NCBI RefSeq assembly: GCF_003096715.1
Contig: NZ_QEOL01000003.1
Location: forward strand, 186,001 to 250,000
Source of the DNA: Paraburkholderia silvatlantica
GTDB taxonomy: Bacteria > Pseudomonadota > Gammaproteobacteria > Burkholderiales > Burkholderiaceae
Direction of reading: 5' to 3'
Length of the DNA stretch: 64,000 bases
Part shown: one piece after another, positions 45,044-53,300 of the stretch
Layout: every line of letters starts with the position of its first letter
How positions within the stretch are numbered: position 1 is the first letter of the stretch
Translations under genes and position numbers: made by a program
The notes under the pieces: model-generated
Told to the model about the DNA's origin: nothing
Databases searched by the model: none
Seen by the model: only the letters and a program-made list of their open reading frames with translations

Positions 45044-45561
45044 CCTCCGCTTTTCATCTGCACTAGCGCGACTTTGCGAATCGCTTCGCGATACTTCACA
45101 TAGCCGGTGCACCGGCACAGGTTTCCTCCCACCCAGGTGTCGATTTCCGCTTCGAGCTGGTCCGCGCTGATACGGTACGCCTTCACATGTTCGAGCATGG
45201 CGCTCGCGGCCATCAGAAAGCCGGGCGTGCAGTAGCCGCACTGAAACGCGAAAGACTCGAGGAACGTCTGCTGCAGCGGAGAAAGCCTGTTGCCGTCCGC
45301 GAGGCTCTCCACGGTATAGATATGTTGATTCGCGACCGCGCTCACGGGCGTGACGCACGCCAGGGTTTTTTCCATCAGCGCGTCGCGGCTGCTGCGCAGG
45401 CCCACGGTGCACGCGCGGCACGCGCCAATGCCGCAGCACACCTTGGTCCCCGTCAGGTCCATCCGCTCGTGAAGATATTCGGCGAGGCTCATGTCGGCAT
45501 CGGCTGCCGGTACTGTGACGGCGCGCCCGTTCACGTGAATCTTGACGTTGGCTTCGCTCAC
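45040..45561 (-). CDS. 2Fe-2S subunit of a molybdenum hydroxylase
   Basis: A 173-residue two-cluster protein with CCGIGACRACTVGL plus Cys in KTLACVT for the first cluster, and FQCGYCTPGF with GNLCRCTGY for the second. It starts with GTG at 45561, overlapping the large subunit stop (GTGA). It carries no signal of its own and probably rides out with the twin-arginine-tagged large subunit. Function as in IorA-type subunits of periplasmic aldehyde or heterocycle oxidoreductases. Confidence 0.93.
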   Translation of the reverse strand: MSEANVKIHVNGRAVTVPAADADMSLAEYLHERMDLTGTKVCCGIGACRACTVGLRSSRDALMEKTLACVTPVSAVANQHIYTVESLADGNRLSPLQQTFLESFAFQCGYCTPGFLMAASAMLEHVKAYRISADQLEAEIDTWVGGNLCRCTGYVKYREAIRKVALVQMKSGG

Positions 45562-48287
45562 TTCAGGGCCTCGCGTATCTTGTCGGGCGTGATGGGGGTT
45601 TCCCTGAAGCGATGCCCGGTTGCCATGGCCAGCGCGTTCACCAGCGCCGGCGCGATGGGGCACATCACGGCCTCGCCGATGCCGCGCGCGCTGCGATGGT
45701 CTCCATCCGGCGGCGGCAGCGCGATCAACTCCTGCTGCGGGACGTCGGTCATGCGCGTGATGAGGTAGCGGTCGAGATTCCACGTGCCGTTGCCGGGACC
45801 GTGATTGCCGAGCGGACACGCTTCGCTCAGCACATTGCTCATCGCCATGGCCACCGCACCTTGCGACTGGCCTTGCACGATCTCAGGACAGATCAGGCGG
45901 CCGGCGCTCAGCGTCGTGACGACATGTTCGACCTTCACGTGCCCGGTTTGGGGGTTCACGGACACCGCGACAAGCGCTGCCGAAGGCGCATAGTTCGTGC
46001 GCCCGTAATTGAACGTATCGTGTGGCGGAAGCAACTTGCCTTGAGGCAAGCCCTTGAGATTGCGCGTATCGGGGCCGACGGCTATGAAGTCGCAGTCCAT
46101 CTCGAAGACGCCCGACGCGAACGTGTACTGGCTTCTCCAGAATCCGCCGGCATAGGTGACATGGGCGGCGGCCACGGTAGGCAACTGCTGGCGGTTGATC
46201 TCGTCGAGCAACGCGGGCCAACTGATTGCCGGGTGACCGGCGGCGGTCAGCTTGCCGCTCGTCCACTTGAGGTCTTGCCGGTCGACGTGCGGGTTGCGCC
46301 AGATTGCGCGCGCAGCAGGCAGCACGCTTTGCAGCATCAACGCCATCGCGGCGCGGTCTACGGCCTGAAAGTGATGGAACGCACCGAGGCAGGCGCTCGA
46401 AGAATTAAAGGGGCCCGAGATCGGCTTGCTTCGGCGATCGCCGAGGATGCCCAGCTTTGAGTAATCGAAACCCGGTATCTGAAACGCGTCGACTTCGTTC
46501 ATGGTGATCTTTTGCGCGTTCTGCCCAAGGCAAGCGGCAGGCGCGAGGGCTAAAGTGGTCGCCGCGCCATTGCCCATGTCCGTGTAATGCGTGAGCACAT
46601 GCAGACCCGCGTTCGGCTGAATCTGCACCATGGCGAATACGGCGTCCTTGCCGGTACCGTATGCCTGATTCGACATGGCGAGCCCCACGCCATATCGCAA
46701 CCCGAGCGTGCTTCGTTGCGCGCGCACGCTTGCCCTGTTGCGCCATAACTCGTGCGCCTCGAGCCGGTTCAGCAGGTCGGCGAGTTGCAGATCGAACAGA
46801 ATGGGTGCGCCAGTGAGCGTTTTGCCCTGCTTCTTGCGCAGCAGGTTATTGCGCCGGATGTCGAATGGACTTTTGCGCAGCGCCTGGGCAGCCTCGTCCA
46901 TGAGCGTTTCGATAGCGAGGTAAGCCTGGGGACCGCCGAAGCCGCGCTGCGAGCCGCCGAATAAAGCGGGCGTATAACTCACGGCGCTTTGGGCAATGGC
47001 GCGCGGAATGTCGTAGCAACTCATGGCGCTCATGGCGGCAAGGTCGCCAACTGCGCCCGTGAGATTTTGCTTGCCGCCGCCATTGAAGCCGAAGGAACAG
47101 ACGAGCGCCTGGAGCTTGCCGCTATCGTCGAGCCAGATGGACTCCGTGAAGTCCGTTTCCGCGCGCTTCAACCCGACCTGAAACTGTTCATGGCGCGACT
47201 GCTGCCAGCGCAACGCCCCCTTCGCGAAAGGCGCAGCGAGGGCGAGATAAACGGGAAAATTCGATTCGTCGCGGCCGCCGAACCCGCCGCCTGGGTAGCA
47301 GCTGATCACGTGAACGTGCTTGACGCTGATATTGCTGTCCTTGAACACCTTGCCTGCGGATGTGCAGTCGGCGCGCGGCGACTGTGTGCCGAGCACCAGA
47401 TTCAGACAACCGGAATCCGCCTGAAACCACGCCAGTCCCGACTCCGGTTCCATGAAAACGGGATCGATTGCGGGCGTTTTGAAGGCGCCGTCGAACTGTT
47501 GCCAGGCTCCGCTGCCGACCCTGGCGCTGGCCAGATTGAGAATGTCTTTACCTATGTCGTTGCATTGAGCGGTGAATGTCTTGTCGGCGTGGCCGACGCT
47601 CTGGAGGTTCGAAAACGACCTGGCGTCGTCGCGCACATAAAGCTTGGATGCGGACGCATACAAGGTGGTCGTGGCGCTTTCCGGCACCGTTGTTCCGTAA
47701 CGGATCACCGACTCGTTGAAATCGAGCCGTTTCTTTGCGCGGCGATACGTATCGAAGTCTTCGAAGATCAATAAGGCGACGGGCTGACCGTAGCAATTGG
47801 CGGGTTTGCCCTTCTGCGCGAAAAGATAGATATCTTCGTTGGCTAGCGGATCCTTCTCGGCAGCTAGAGAGATGCGATTGTCGTTCAACGTCTGGTTCGA
47901 TACCACGGCGATCGGCCGAAGATCATGCGGCAGTACGCTCAGGTCGAAGTCTTCGAAATTCTTGTCGACGCAATTGCATCTCAGGGCGTAAAGCCAGTTT
48001 TCCTCTTTCGGCCAGCCGTCGAAGTCGCGCGCTTTGTAATCGCGCGCGTAGAGCTTCGCGCCGGTGACCTTGCTCACACCCTCGATGCGCCAGCGCGCCT
48101 TGCCAGGCTCCGGCGCCCAGTCGGGTGCGCCAGTCGGTGCCGGTGGCGCGGAGTGGGCGTCCGTCGCTGCACCCGCGGCTGGGCTGGCGGCCGAAAATGC
48201 GGTAATGGAGCTGACCGACATCGTGAACGCGCCGCTCCCCATGGCCTTGAGGAATGTCCGGCGAGTGATCGGAACATCGCAAGCCAT
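45558..48287 (-). CDS. Periplasmic molybdopterin-binding hydroxylase large subunit, Tat-exported
   Basis: A 909-residue xanthine-dehydrogenase-family catalytic subunit. It begins with a Tat signal (ITRRTFLKAMGSGAFTMSVSS, Arg 9-Arg 10), showing export of a folded complex. Cofactor segments include PGGGFGGRDESNFPV, RGFGGPQAYLAIE and the C-terminal GIGEAVMCPIAP with the base Glu. It is longer than typical IorB-like subunits (about 730-780). The operon order is large subunit, 2Fe-2S subunit, cytochrome c, PLD-like protein, with overlapping genes and no FAD subunit. The substrate cannot be told from sequence: aldehydes or N-heterocycles are the usual ones. Confidence 0.9.
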   Translation of the reverse strand: MACDVPITRRTFLKAMGSGAFTMSVSSITAFSAASPAAGAATDAHSAPPAPTGAPDWAPEPGKARWRIEGVSKVTGAKLYARDYKARDFDGWPKEENWLYALRCNCVDKNFEDFDLSVLPHDLRPIAVVSNQTLNDNRISLAAEKDPLANEDIYLFAQKGKPANCYGQPVALLIFEDFDTYRRAKKRLDFNESVIRYGTTVPESATTTLYASASKLYVRDDARSFSNLQSVGHADKTFTAQCNDIGKDILNLASARVGSGAWQQFDGAFKTPAIDPVFMEPESGLAWFQADSGCLNLVLGTQSPRADCTSAGKVFKDSNISVKHVHVISCYPGGGFGGRDESNFPVYLALAAPFAKGALRWQQSRHEQFQVGLKRAETDFTESIWLDDSGKLQALVCSFGFNGGGKQNLTGAVGDLAAMSAMSCYDIPRAIAQSAVSYTPALFGGSQRGFGGPQAYLAIETLMDEAAQALRKSPFDIRRNNLLRKKQGKTLTGAPILFDLQLADLLNRLEAHELWRNRASVRAQRSTLGLRYGVGLAMSNQAYGTGKDAVFAMVQIQPNAGLHVLTHYTDMGNGAATTLALAPAACLGQNAQKITMNEVDAFQIPGFDYSKLGILGDRRSKPISGPFNSSSACLGAFHHFQAVDRAAMALMLQSVLPAARAIWRNPHVDRQDLKWTSGKLTAAGHPAISWPALLDEINRQQLPTVAAAHVTYAGGFWRSQYTFASGVFEMDCDFIAVGPDTRNLKGLPQGKLLPPHDTFNYGRTNYAPSAALVAVSVNPQTGHVKVEHVVTTLSAGRLICPEIVQGQSQGAVAMAMSNVLSEACPLGNHGPGNGTWNLDRYLITRMTDVPQQELIALPPPDGDHRSARGIGEAVMCPIAPALVNALAMATGHRFRETPITPDKIREALK

Positions 48288-48324
48288 GTTGCCTCTCCAG
48301 GCGAGACCCGCAGCGTAATCTGCG

Positions 48325-49704
48325 TTATTTCATGTCGCGCGCGACGCGAAATCCATTGGCTTCGTAGCGTACGCTGCTGTCGTATTTGAAGCGCGTGGCG
48401 GCGAGCATATAGCCCGCGCCGTCGCGCCACGATCCGCCGCGGATCACGCGCGTCTGGCAGTTGGGCTCGTCCCACGAATGGCCATCGGTCGGCGCGTTCT
48501 TGTACGAGTTGTGCCAGCAGTCGCTCACCCATTCCCAAACGCCGCCGGCCATGTCGTAGAAGCCGAACGCATTGGCCGGAAAGGAGCCGACGTCGTCGGG
48601 CGCCTCGACGTGCCACGGCGGGCCGCAGTCCTTGCAGTTCGCCGTGCCCTTGCGCATGTCGTTGCCCCACCAGTAGCGCGTTTCGGTGCCGGCGCGCGCG
48701 GCATATTCCCATTCCGCCTCGGTCGGCAGGCGGTAGGGCTTGCCGCTGACTTTCGAAAGCCATTTCACGTATTGCTGCGCGTCGTCCCAGCTCACGTCGC
48801 GCACGGGGGCGTTCGGCGAGGCGTTGTTCTCGTTCGACAGGCGCGGGCAGGCGCCGGCGGCCACGCACGCGTTCCACTGCGCCACCGTCACCGCATATTT
48901 CGCGAGCGCATAGCTATGGCTGATCGTCACGCGGTGCGCGGGCCGCTCCGAGGCGTCGTCGGTGTCGATGCCCATGGTGAAGTTGCCGGGCGTCACCGCG
49001 ACCAGCACGGGACAAGATGGGCAGTCCTGAATGTCGTGCGGACCCGGCTTCGCAATGGCAGGGTTGCCTTTCGCGGCAACAGCCGCAGCTGCTGCTGCGG
49101 CCGCCGTTGCGGCGGCCGGCGGTGCGGAGGCGGGCGCTGCCTTGGTCTGCGCGGCTGGCGGCGTGGATGGCGGGGCCTCGGGGGCGGGCGGAGTCTTCGC
49201 CTGAGGCGCCGGCGCGGGAGCCGGTGCAGGTGCGGCGGCAGCGGGACTGCTAGCCGGGTGCAGGGCGGGCGTAGCGGGCGCGGCGGACGCGGCGGACGCC
49301 GCAGCGGGTTTCGATGCCTCCGCACGCAAACGCGTCAGGCGGGCCTGCGCGAGCGGCGCGAAGCGCCCATTCGGATAGGCCTTGAGATACGCCTCGTAGT
49401 CGCTCGCGTATTGACTGTCCTTGATCGAATTCCAGAACGTGATTTCGTATTCCTGGGAAGTGTCTTTCGGCATCAGGCCGACTCGCACGATCGCCACGCC
49501 ATAGCGTTGCCGCGCTGCGCTGGCCGCGGCGAGGCGCTCATGTGCGGCGTGGGCGGTTGCGTCCCGGCCACGGTCTTGCTGCCCGACACGCGGCTGTTCG
49601 CGTGCCGAAGCCGGACGGTCATGCGCTGCCGGCGCGGCCGGGCGTAGCGTCGAGGTCAGGCCTGGCGAGATCAAGAGGCACACAGGCAACACTAGTCGCC
49701 ACAT
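48325..49704 (-). CDS. SUMF1/FGE-fold lipoprotein-like protein with Pro/Ala linker
   Basis: A 459-residue exported protein. A signal peptide-like start ([18 protein letters not shown]) is followed by a region with a [21 protein letters not shown] repeat-like helix (as in eukaryotic-like kinase partners), an about 90-residue Ala/Pro-rich linker, and a C-terminal formylglycine-generating-enzyme fold ([59 protein letters not shown]). The C-terminal GFRVARD lacks the cysteine of catalytic FGEs (GFRC), so it is probably not a formylglycine maker. It faces away from the DUF4399 genes and may belong to the secretion cluster; membership is inferred from position. Confidence 0.85.
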   Translation of the reverse strand: MWRLVLPVCLLISPGLTSTLRPAAPAAHDRPASAREQPRVGQQDRGRDATAHAAHERLAAASAARQRYGVAIVRVGLMPKDTSQEYEITFWNSIKDSQYASDYEAYLKAYPNGRFAPLAQARLTRLRAEASKPAAASAASAAPATPALHPASSPAAAAPAPAPAPAPQAKTPPAPEAPPSTPPAAQTKAAPASAPPAAATAAAAAAAAVAAKGNPAIAKPGPHDIQDCPSCPVLVAVTPGNFTMGIDTDDASERPAHRVTISHSYALAKYAVTVAQWNACVAAGACPRLSNENNASPNAPVRDVSWDDAQQYVKWLSKVSGKPYRLPTEAEWEYAARAGTETRYWWGNDMRKGTANCKDCGPPWHVEAPDDVGSFPANAFGFYDMAGGVWEWVSDCWHNSYKNAPTDGHSWDEPNCQTRVIRGGSWRDGAGYMLAATRFKYDSSVRYEANGFRVARDMK

Positions 49705-50031
49705 GTTCGTTCTCCCTATCAGGTGCCACCCAAGGTGCCGGCCCAAGGCGCCAACCCGGGTGTCATGCCTTTCAATGCCGACGGTGCGCTACCCCTCAGC
49801 AGTCGCCAGCCGCGCTCGCGTGAAACGCGGGCGCACCGCCGACACAGGCATTGCTTGCGCACAACTACAAAATAGCACGCACGCCGCGCGATGCAGTAAC
49901 TGGGTGGCATCCACACGCGCCGCGCCGATTTATCTCCATCCGCTTGAATCCGTCCTAAGCTGTAGAACACGCACCGAACTCCAAAGCCGCCTGCTGTCTG
50001 CCGAACAGTCTGCCGAACAAGGAGCACGAAG
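49705..50031. other. Divergent upstream region, SUMF1-fold gene and DUF4399 gene
   Basis: About 330 bases between two divergent genes. Nothing with a protein family match is encoded. It holds the tandem 12-base repeat described separately and presumably both promoters. A TGGCATC at about 49914 lacks the GC spacing of a sigma-54 element. Confidence 0.4.
49996..50019 (+). repeat. Tandem 12-base repeat before the first DUF4399 gene
   Basis: Two exact copies of GTCTGCCGAACA, ending one base before the AGGAG ribosome binding site. They may mark a recent slippage or a dimeric binding site. Confidence 0.6.
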
Positions 50032-50457
50032 ATGCAACGAAGAGCAACCCTGTTGGCCTTGGCAGCGGCTGTTCTGATGCCGCGCCTCGCGTTTGCCGAG
50101 CGCACCCCGTCGCCGCCCGGCGCGGAGGTCTACATCATCTGGCCGCCGGACGGCGCGACGATTCCCACCGGCAAGTTCTGGGTGCGCATGGGCCTGCGCA
50201 ACATGGGCGTCTGCCCCAAGGGGATCAACAAGGCGAACACGGGCCATCATCACTTGCTCATCGACACCGACCTGCCACCGCTCGATCAGCCGATCCCGTC
50301 GGATCGCAATCATTTGCATTTCGGCGCGGGCGAGACGGAAGCCCGGGTCGAACTTCCGCCGGGCAAGCACACGCTGCAGTTGCTGATGGGCGACTACAAC
50401 CACGTGCCGCACGATCCGCCGGTGTACTCGAAGAAGATCACGGTCACGGTCAAGTAG
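50032..50457 (+). CDS. Exported DUF4399 protein, copy 1
   Basis: A 141-residue protein with a signal peptide (ATLLALAAAVLMPRLAFA) and a beta-sandwich domain of the DUF4399 family. Conserved marks are VYIIWPPDGATIPTGKFWVRMGLRNMGV, TGHHHLLIDTDLP, IPSDRNHLHFGAG and PGKHTLQLLMGDYNHVPH. The many His residues (HHH, NHLHFG, NHVPH) could bind metal. The mature domain is nearly the same as copy 2, 51 bases downstream. Function of the family is unknown. Ribosome binding site AAGGAG. The pair lies immediately before the sigma-54 promoter of the peptide operon. Confidence 0.85.
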   Translation: MQRRATLLALAAAVLMPRLAFAERTPSPPGAEVYIIWPPDGATIPTGKFWVRMGLRNMGVCPKGINKANTGHHHLLIDTDLPPLDQPIPSDRNHLHFGAGETEARVELPPGKHTLQLLMGDYNHVPHDPPVYSKKITVTVK

Positions 50458-50508
50458 CGCAGGACATCCGTCTTTAGCCGCAGCGCAAAAGAAGCGGGAG
50501 TGCACGCC

Positions 50509-50934
50509 ATGAACAGGTTCCTCGTTTTTGCTGCCAGCCTCGTGCTGCTCGCGGGCGGCGCGGCGCATGCAGGCACGACGCCGGCCGACCCGAACGCGCA
50601 CGTGTATATCGGCTGGCCCAACGACGGCCAGGCGATGCCGGCCGGGCGGCCATTTCGCGTCTGGTTCGGCCTGCGCAACATGGGCGTGGCGCCTGCGGAG
50701 GTCGAGTTTCCCAACACGGGGCACCACCATCTGCTCGTCGATACGGACCTGCCGCCGATGGATCAGCCCATTCCATCCGATCGCAACCACCTGCACTTCG
50801 GCGCCGGCCAGACCGAAACCATGCTTCAGTTGCCGCCGGGCAAGCATACGCTGCAGCTGCTGATGGGCGATGCGCACCACGTACCGCACAACCCGCCTGT
50901 GTACTCGAAGAAAATCACCATCTACGTTAAGTGA
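50509..50934 (+). CDS. Exported DUF4399 protein, copy 2
   Basis: A 141-residue paralog of the preceding gene with its own signal peptide (MNRFLVFAASLVLLAGGAAHA). The same landmarks are present (VYIGWPNDGQAMPAGRPFRVWFGLRNMGVAP, GHHHLLVDTDLPPMDQPIPSDRN, KHTLQLLMGDAHHVPH). The cysteine of copy 1 (GVCPKG) is absent, so the two have diverged. The ATG at 50509 is 8 bases after GGGAG; GTG at 50500 is a less likely start. The tandem arrangement suggests duplication and a shared role. Confidence 0.85.
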   Translation: MNRFLVFAASLVLLAGGAAHAGTTPADPNAHVYIGWPNDGQAMPAGRPFRVWFGLRNMGVAPAEVEFPNTGHHHLLVDTDLPPMDQPIPSDRNHLHFGAGQTETMLQLPPGKHTLQLLMGDAHHVPHNPPVYSKKITIYVK

Positions 50935-51257
50935 TCCATACGATCCGGTCGCGCGCCCCAGCGATATACGAACGTTTGCGACGCTTTCACGTCGCCGCGC
51001 GAAGCCCTGTTCGCAGCGCGCCAACATAAGTCGATCGACGAGTTGGCGCACGCCCGTCACAACGTACGGCGCGCGTGCGCCACGCGCCGCTCCCGAGACT
51101 CCCCGGCATTCCAGAACGATCCTTATGCAACGGGCGTTGCGCGGGCGTGCGCCCGCACGCTCGCGCAGCTGGCACGCCTCATGCCTTGTTGGACCCGAGC
51201 CCGCAACCATGCAGCTCAAAACCCCAACACTGTTGCATCCATCTCTGGAGAACTGCC
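50935..51257 (+). other. Upstream control region of the peptide/exporter operon
   Basis: About 320 bases without a supported gene. It contains the sigma-54 element at 51170-51185 and, about 110 bases before it (51039-51060), a GTTGG-rich segment resembling one upstream of the LRAT gene. It also has a GC-rich hairpin-like stretch GCGGGCGTGCGCCCGC at about 51141-51156. Confidence 0.5.
51170..51185 (+). promoter_or_regulatory. Sigma-54 (-24/-12) promoter of the precursor peptide 1 operon
   Basis: TGGCACG-CCTC-ATGCC: the -24 half is a perfect TGGCACG, and GG (51171-51172) and GC (51183-51184) are separated by exactly 10 bases, as sigma-54 requires. One mismatch to the usual TTGC (A for first T). 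Transcription would start near 51196, leaving about a 60-base leader before the peptide gene. Confidence 0.75.
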
Positions 51258-51527
51258 ATGAGCAAGCTGATGATCGCCGACCTGTGCGTCGCACAAGAAC
51301 TCGACCGCCGTGAAATGAGCGCCGTGCGCGGCGGCCTGGGCCTGTGGCCCGTCTACTACCCGACGATGCCGAGTGTGAAGGTCGACTCCACCAACTTCAC
51401 CGCATCGCAGTTGATCGGCCAGACGAACACCATCCTGTCCAACACGGGCAACGACGTGGCGTTCGTGAACAACCTCCACGCTTCGACCAACCCCGTGCAA
51501 ACGGCTCACAACACGATCAACTTCTGA
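51258..51527 (+). CDS. Secreted peptide precursor 1 (double-glycine leader)
   Basis: An 89-residue precursor with a 26-residue leader, MSKLMIADLCVAQEL then DRREMSAVRGG. The leader follows the double-glycine rule: Gly-Gly at -2/-1, Val at -4, Met at -7, Leu at -12. The expected mature peptide (residues 27-89, beginning LGLWPVYYP) is 63 residues, free of Cys and Lys-poor, with a C-terminal Asn/Thr-rich part (NPVQTAHNTINF). A matching leader is found on peptide 2 (62681-62974). A C39 peptidase-ABC transporter is encoded downstream in the same direction. Ribosome binding site GGAG, 7 bases before the ATG. The activity of the mature peptide is unknown. Confidence 0.85.
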   Translation: MSKLMIADLCVAQELDRREMSAVRGGLGLWPVYYPTMPSVKVDSTNFTASQLIGQTNTILSNTGNDVAFVNNLHASTNPVQTAHNTINF

Positions 51528-51538
51528 TCGTGCTGCCA

Positions 51539-51566
51539 GCCGTGGAGGCTTATCCGCCTCCACGGC
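51539..51566 (+). terminator. Hairpin between peptide 1 and the outer membrane gene
   Basis: Perfect 11-base stem GCCGTGGAGGC / GCCTCCACGGC with a 6-base loop, 12 bases after the peptide stop and without a T run. It could protect the peptide mRNA or reduce transcription into the exporter genes, giving more peptide than machinery. Confidence 0.6.
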
Positions 51567-51641
51567 GCCGCCTTCCACCGCATCCGTTGCACACCGCTTC
51601 TGCGCCGCGACCTTCGCCGCCTTTCCCTCGAGGAGTCGATC

Positions 51642-53123
51642 GTGAACACACCGCACTCGTCGTCCGCCGCACATGCAGGCCGCGGCGCGTCGCACTGGCT
51701 GGCCCGCGTCGCCGGAACGGCCGGGTTGTGTGCCGTGGCGCTGTGCGGCTGCACGGATCTGAGTACGCCTGCGTACCGGCGCCCGGACATGCCTGCGAAG
51801 GACGCCTGGGCGCATACGAGCCGCACGTTTTCCGCGGCCGATACGGTCAATCCGCGGTGGTGGAAAGCGTTCGACGATCCCTACCTGAATACACTCATAG
51901 AAAAGGCGATTGCGGGCAATGTCGATATCCGGGTACTGGCTGCGCGCATTGGCGTGGCCGGCGCGCAGATCGGGGAAGTGCAGGCCGGTGCGCTTCCCAC
52001 GGTCGACGCGGGCGCGGGTATCGACTATGAGAAGAGCACGGGGCTAGCGCTCTCGAAGACCTATAACGTCGCCACTCAGGTGAACTGGGACATCGATATC
52101 TGGGGCAAAGTCGAAAAAAGCGTGCAGGCCCAAAAGGCCGAGTATCACGCTAGCGAAGCGGATTGGCGTGCAGGCTATTTGACGCTCGTTGCGAATGTGG
52201 CGAGCACTTATTTCCAGATCCTCCAGTTCGACGACCAGATCCGCGATGAGGAAGACACGCTCAAAAGGAACAAGCAGATTCTCACCATTTACCAGCAGAT
52301 GTACGCAAACGGCGTCGCGCCCAAAACCGAAGTGCTGCGCCAGAGCGCGGAAGTCAACGGCGTGACCAACGAACTGCTGGAACTGCACCGTGAACGCGAC
52401 ACGGCCGAAAACGCGCTTGCCACGCTGGTCGGCGTGCCCGCGGGCGAGTTCAAGGTGCCGTCAGGCCAGTTGCGCGAGCGCGTGAAGCTGCCGGACGTGC
52501 CTATGGGCTTGCCCGCGCAGCTGCTGGGGCGCCGCCCCGACGTGGTGGCTGCGCAGTACCGCATTCTCGAATCGTATGACGAAGTCGGCTCCGCGCGGCT
52601 CGCGCAATTGCCGACCATCAGTCTCACGGGCCGCGCCGGCACAGCCGCATTCTCGCTCTCCGATCTGTTCAAGGTATTCACGCTGAGCTTCATGCCGAGC
52701 ATCGATTTCCCGATGTTCGACCCCGGCGTGCATGCCCATATCAAGACGACGGAGGCCCAGAGCAAGGTGGCCGAAGAGCAGTATCGCCAGGTGGTGTTTA
52801 CGGCGTTCGAAGAGGTCGAGAACGCGCTCGTGAACCTCGACGCGCATAAAAAGCAGCGCATCGAATTGCTGCAGCAGAACGAGCGCCTGCGCACCGTCGC
52901 GGCGCAGGTCGAGGCGCAGTTGAAGGAGGGGCTCGTGTCGCAGCTCGAAGTATTGGAGTCCGAACGTTCGCTCGCTAACGCGGAACAGTCGCTTCTCGCC
53001 AACCATGAGCTGATCCTGAGCGACACCGTCACCCTCTACAAGGCGATCGGCGGCGGCTGGCCCGACGTCGATGTCGCCAACGTGGCCTCGAGTTCCGCTG
53101 TGTCGGCGGCGCCCGTCAAGTGA
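51642..53123 (+). CDS. TolC/NodT outer membrane lipoprotein of the peptide exporter
   Basis: A 493-residue outer membrane factor. The signal ends in a lipobox (GLCAVALCGC, Cys about 37). Both TolC halves are present: WWKAFDDPYLNTLIEKAIAGNVDIRVLAARIG in the first, and GRRPDVVAAQYRILESYDEVGSARLAQLP in the second. The first hairpin includes VNWDIDIWGKVEKSVQAQKAEYHAS. It lies second in the operon led by peptide 1 and would form the outer membrane exit for the HlyD-ABC complex encoded downstream. Confidence 0.9.
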   Translation: MNTPHSSSAAHAGRGASHWLARVAGTAGLCAVALCGCTDLSTPAYRRPDMPAKDAWAHTSRTFSAADTVNPRWWKAFDDPYLNTLIEKAIAGNVDIRVLAARIGVAGAQIGEVQAGALPTVDAGAGIDYEKSTGLALSKTYNVATQVNWDIDIWGKVEKSVQAQKAEYHASEADWRAGYLTLVANVASTYFQILQFDDQIRDEEDTLKRNKQILTIYQQMYANGVAPKTEVLRQSAEVNGVTNELLELHRERDTAENALATLVGVPAGEFKVPSGQLRERVKLPDVPMGLPAQLLGRRPDVVAAQYRILESYDEVGSARLAQLPTISLTGRAGTAAFSLSDLFKVFTLSFMPSIDFPMFDPGVHAHIKTTEAQSKVAEEQYRQVVFTAFEEVENALVNLDAHKKQRIELLQQNERLRTVAAQVEAQLKEGLVSQLEVLESERSLANAEQSLLANHELILSDTVTLYKAIGGGWPDVDVANVASSSAVSAAPVK

Positions 53124-53300
53124 GCGCGTTCGATGCGACGGGCCGCGTCGGTTGTTTGACTCCAGCCAACAGTCGCCTACACTTTTCTCACATCCCGATC
53201 GCCATGTGCAAGGCGCACGGCTTCACACGGAGAGTCAGTGCGCACGCGGCGCTTGCGCCACGCGCGGCCTGGCTGACAACTGCTGATCGCTGGCGGAATC

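Noticed and set aside
49856..49930. Possible sigma-54 elements before the first DUF4399 gene
   Set aside because: TGGCATC near 49914 has CG instead of GC at the -12 position, and AGGCATT near 49846 fits poorly.
53124..53300. A sigma-54 promoter before the FHA gene (TGGCTGACAACTGC at about 53270)
   Set aside because: The GG-GC spacing is 9 rather than 10 bases, which sigma-54 does not tolerate well.
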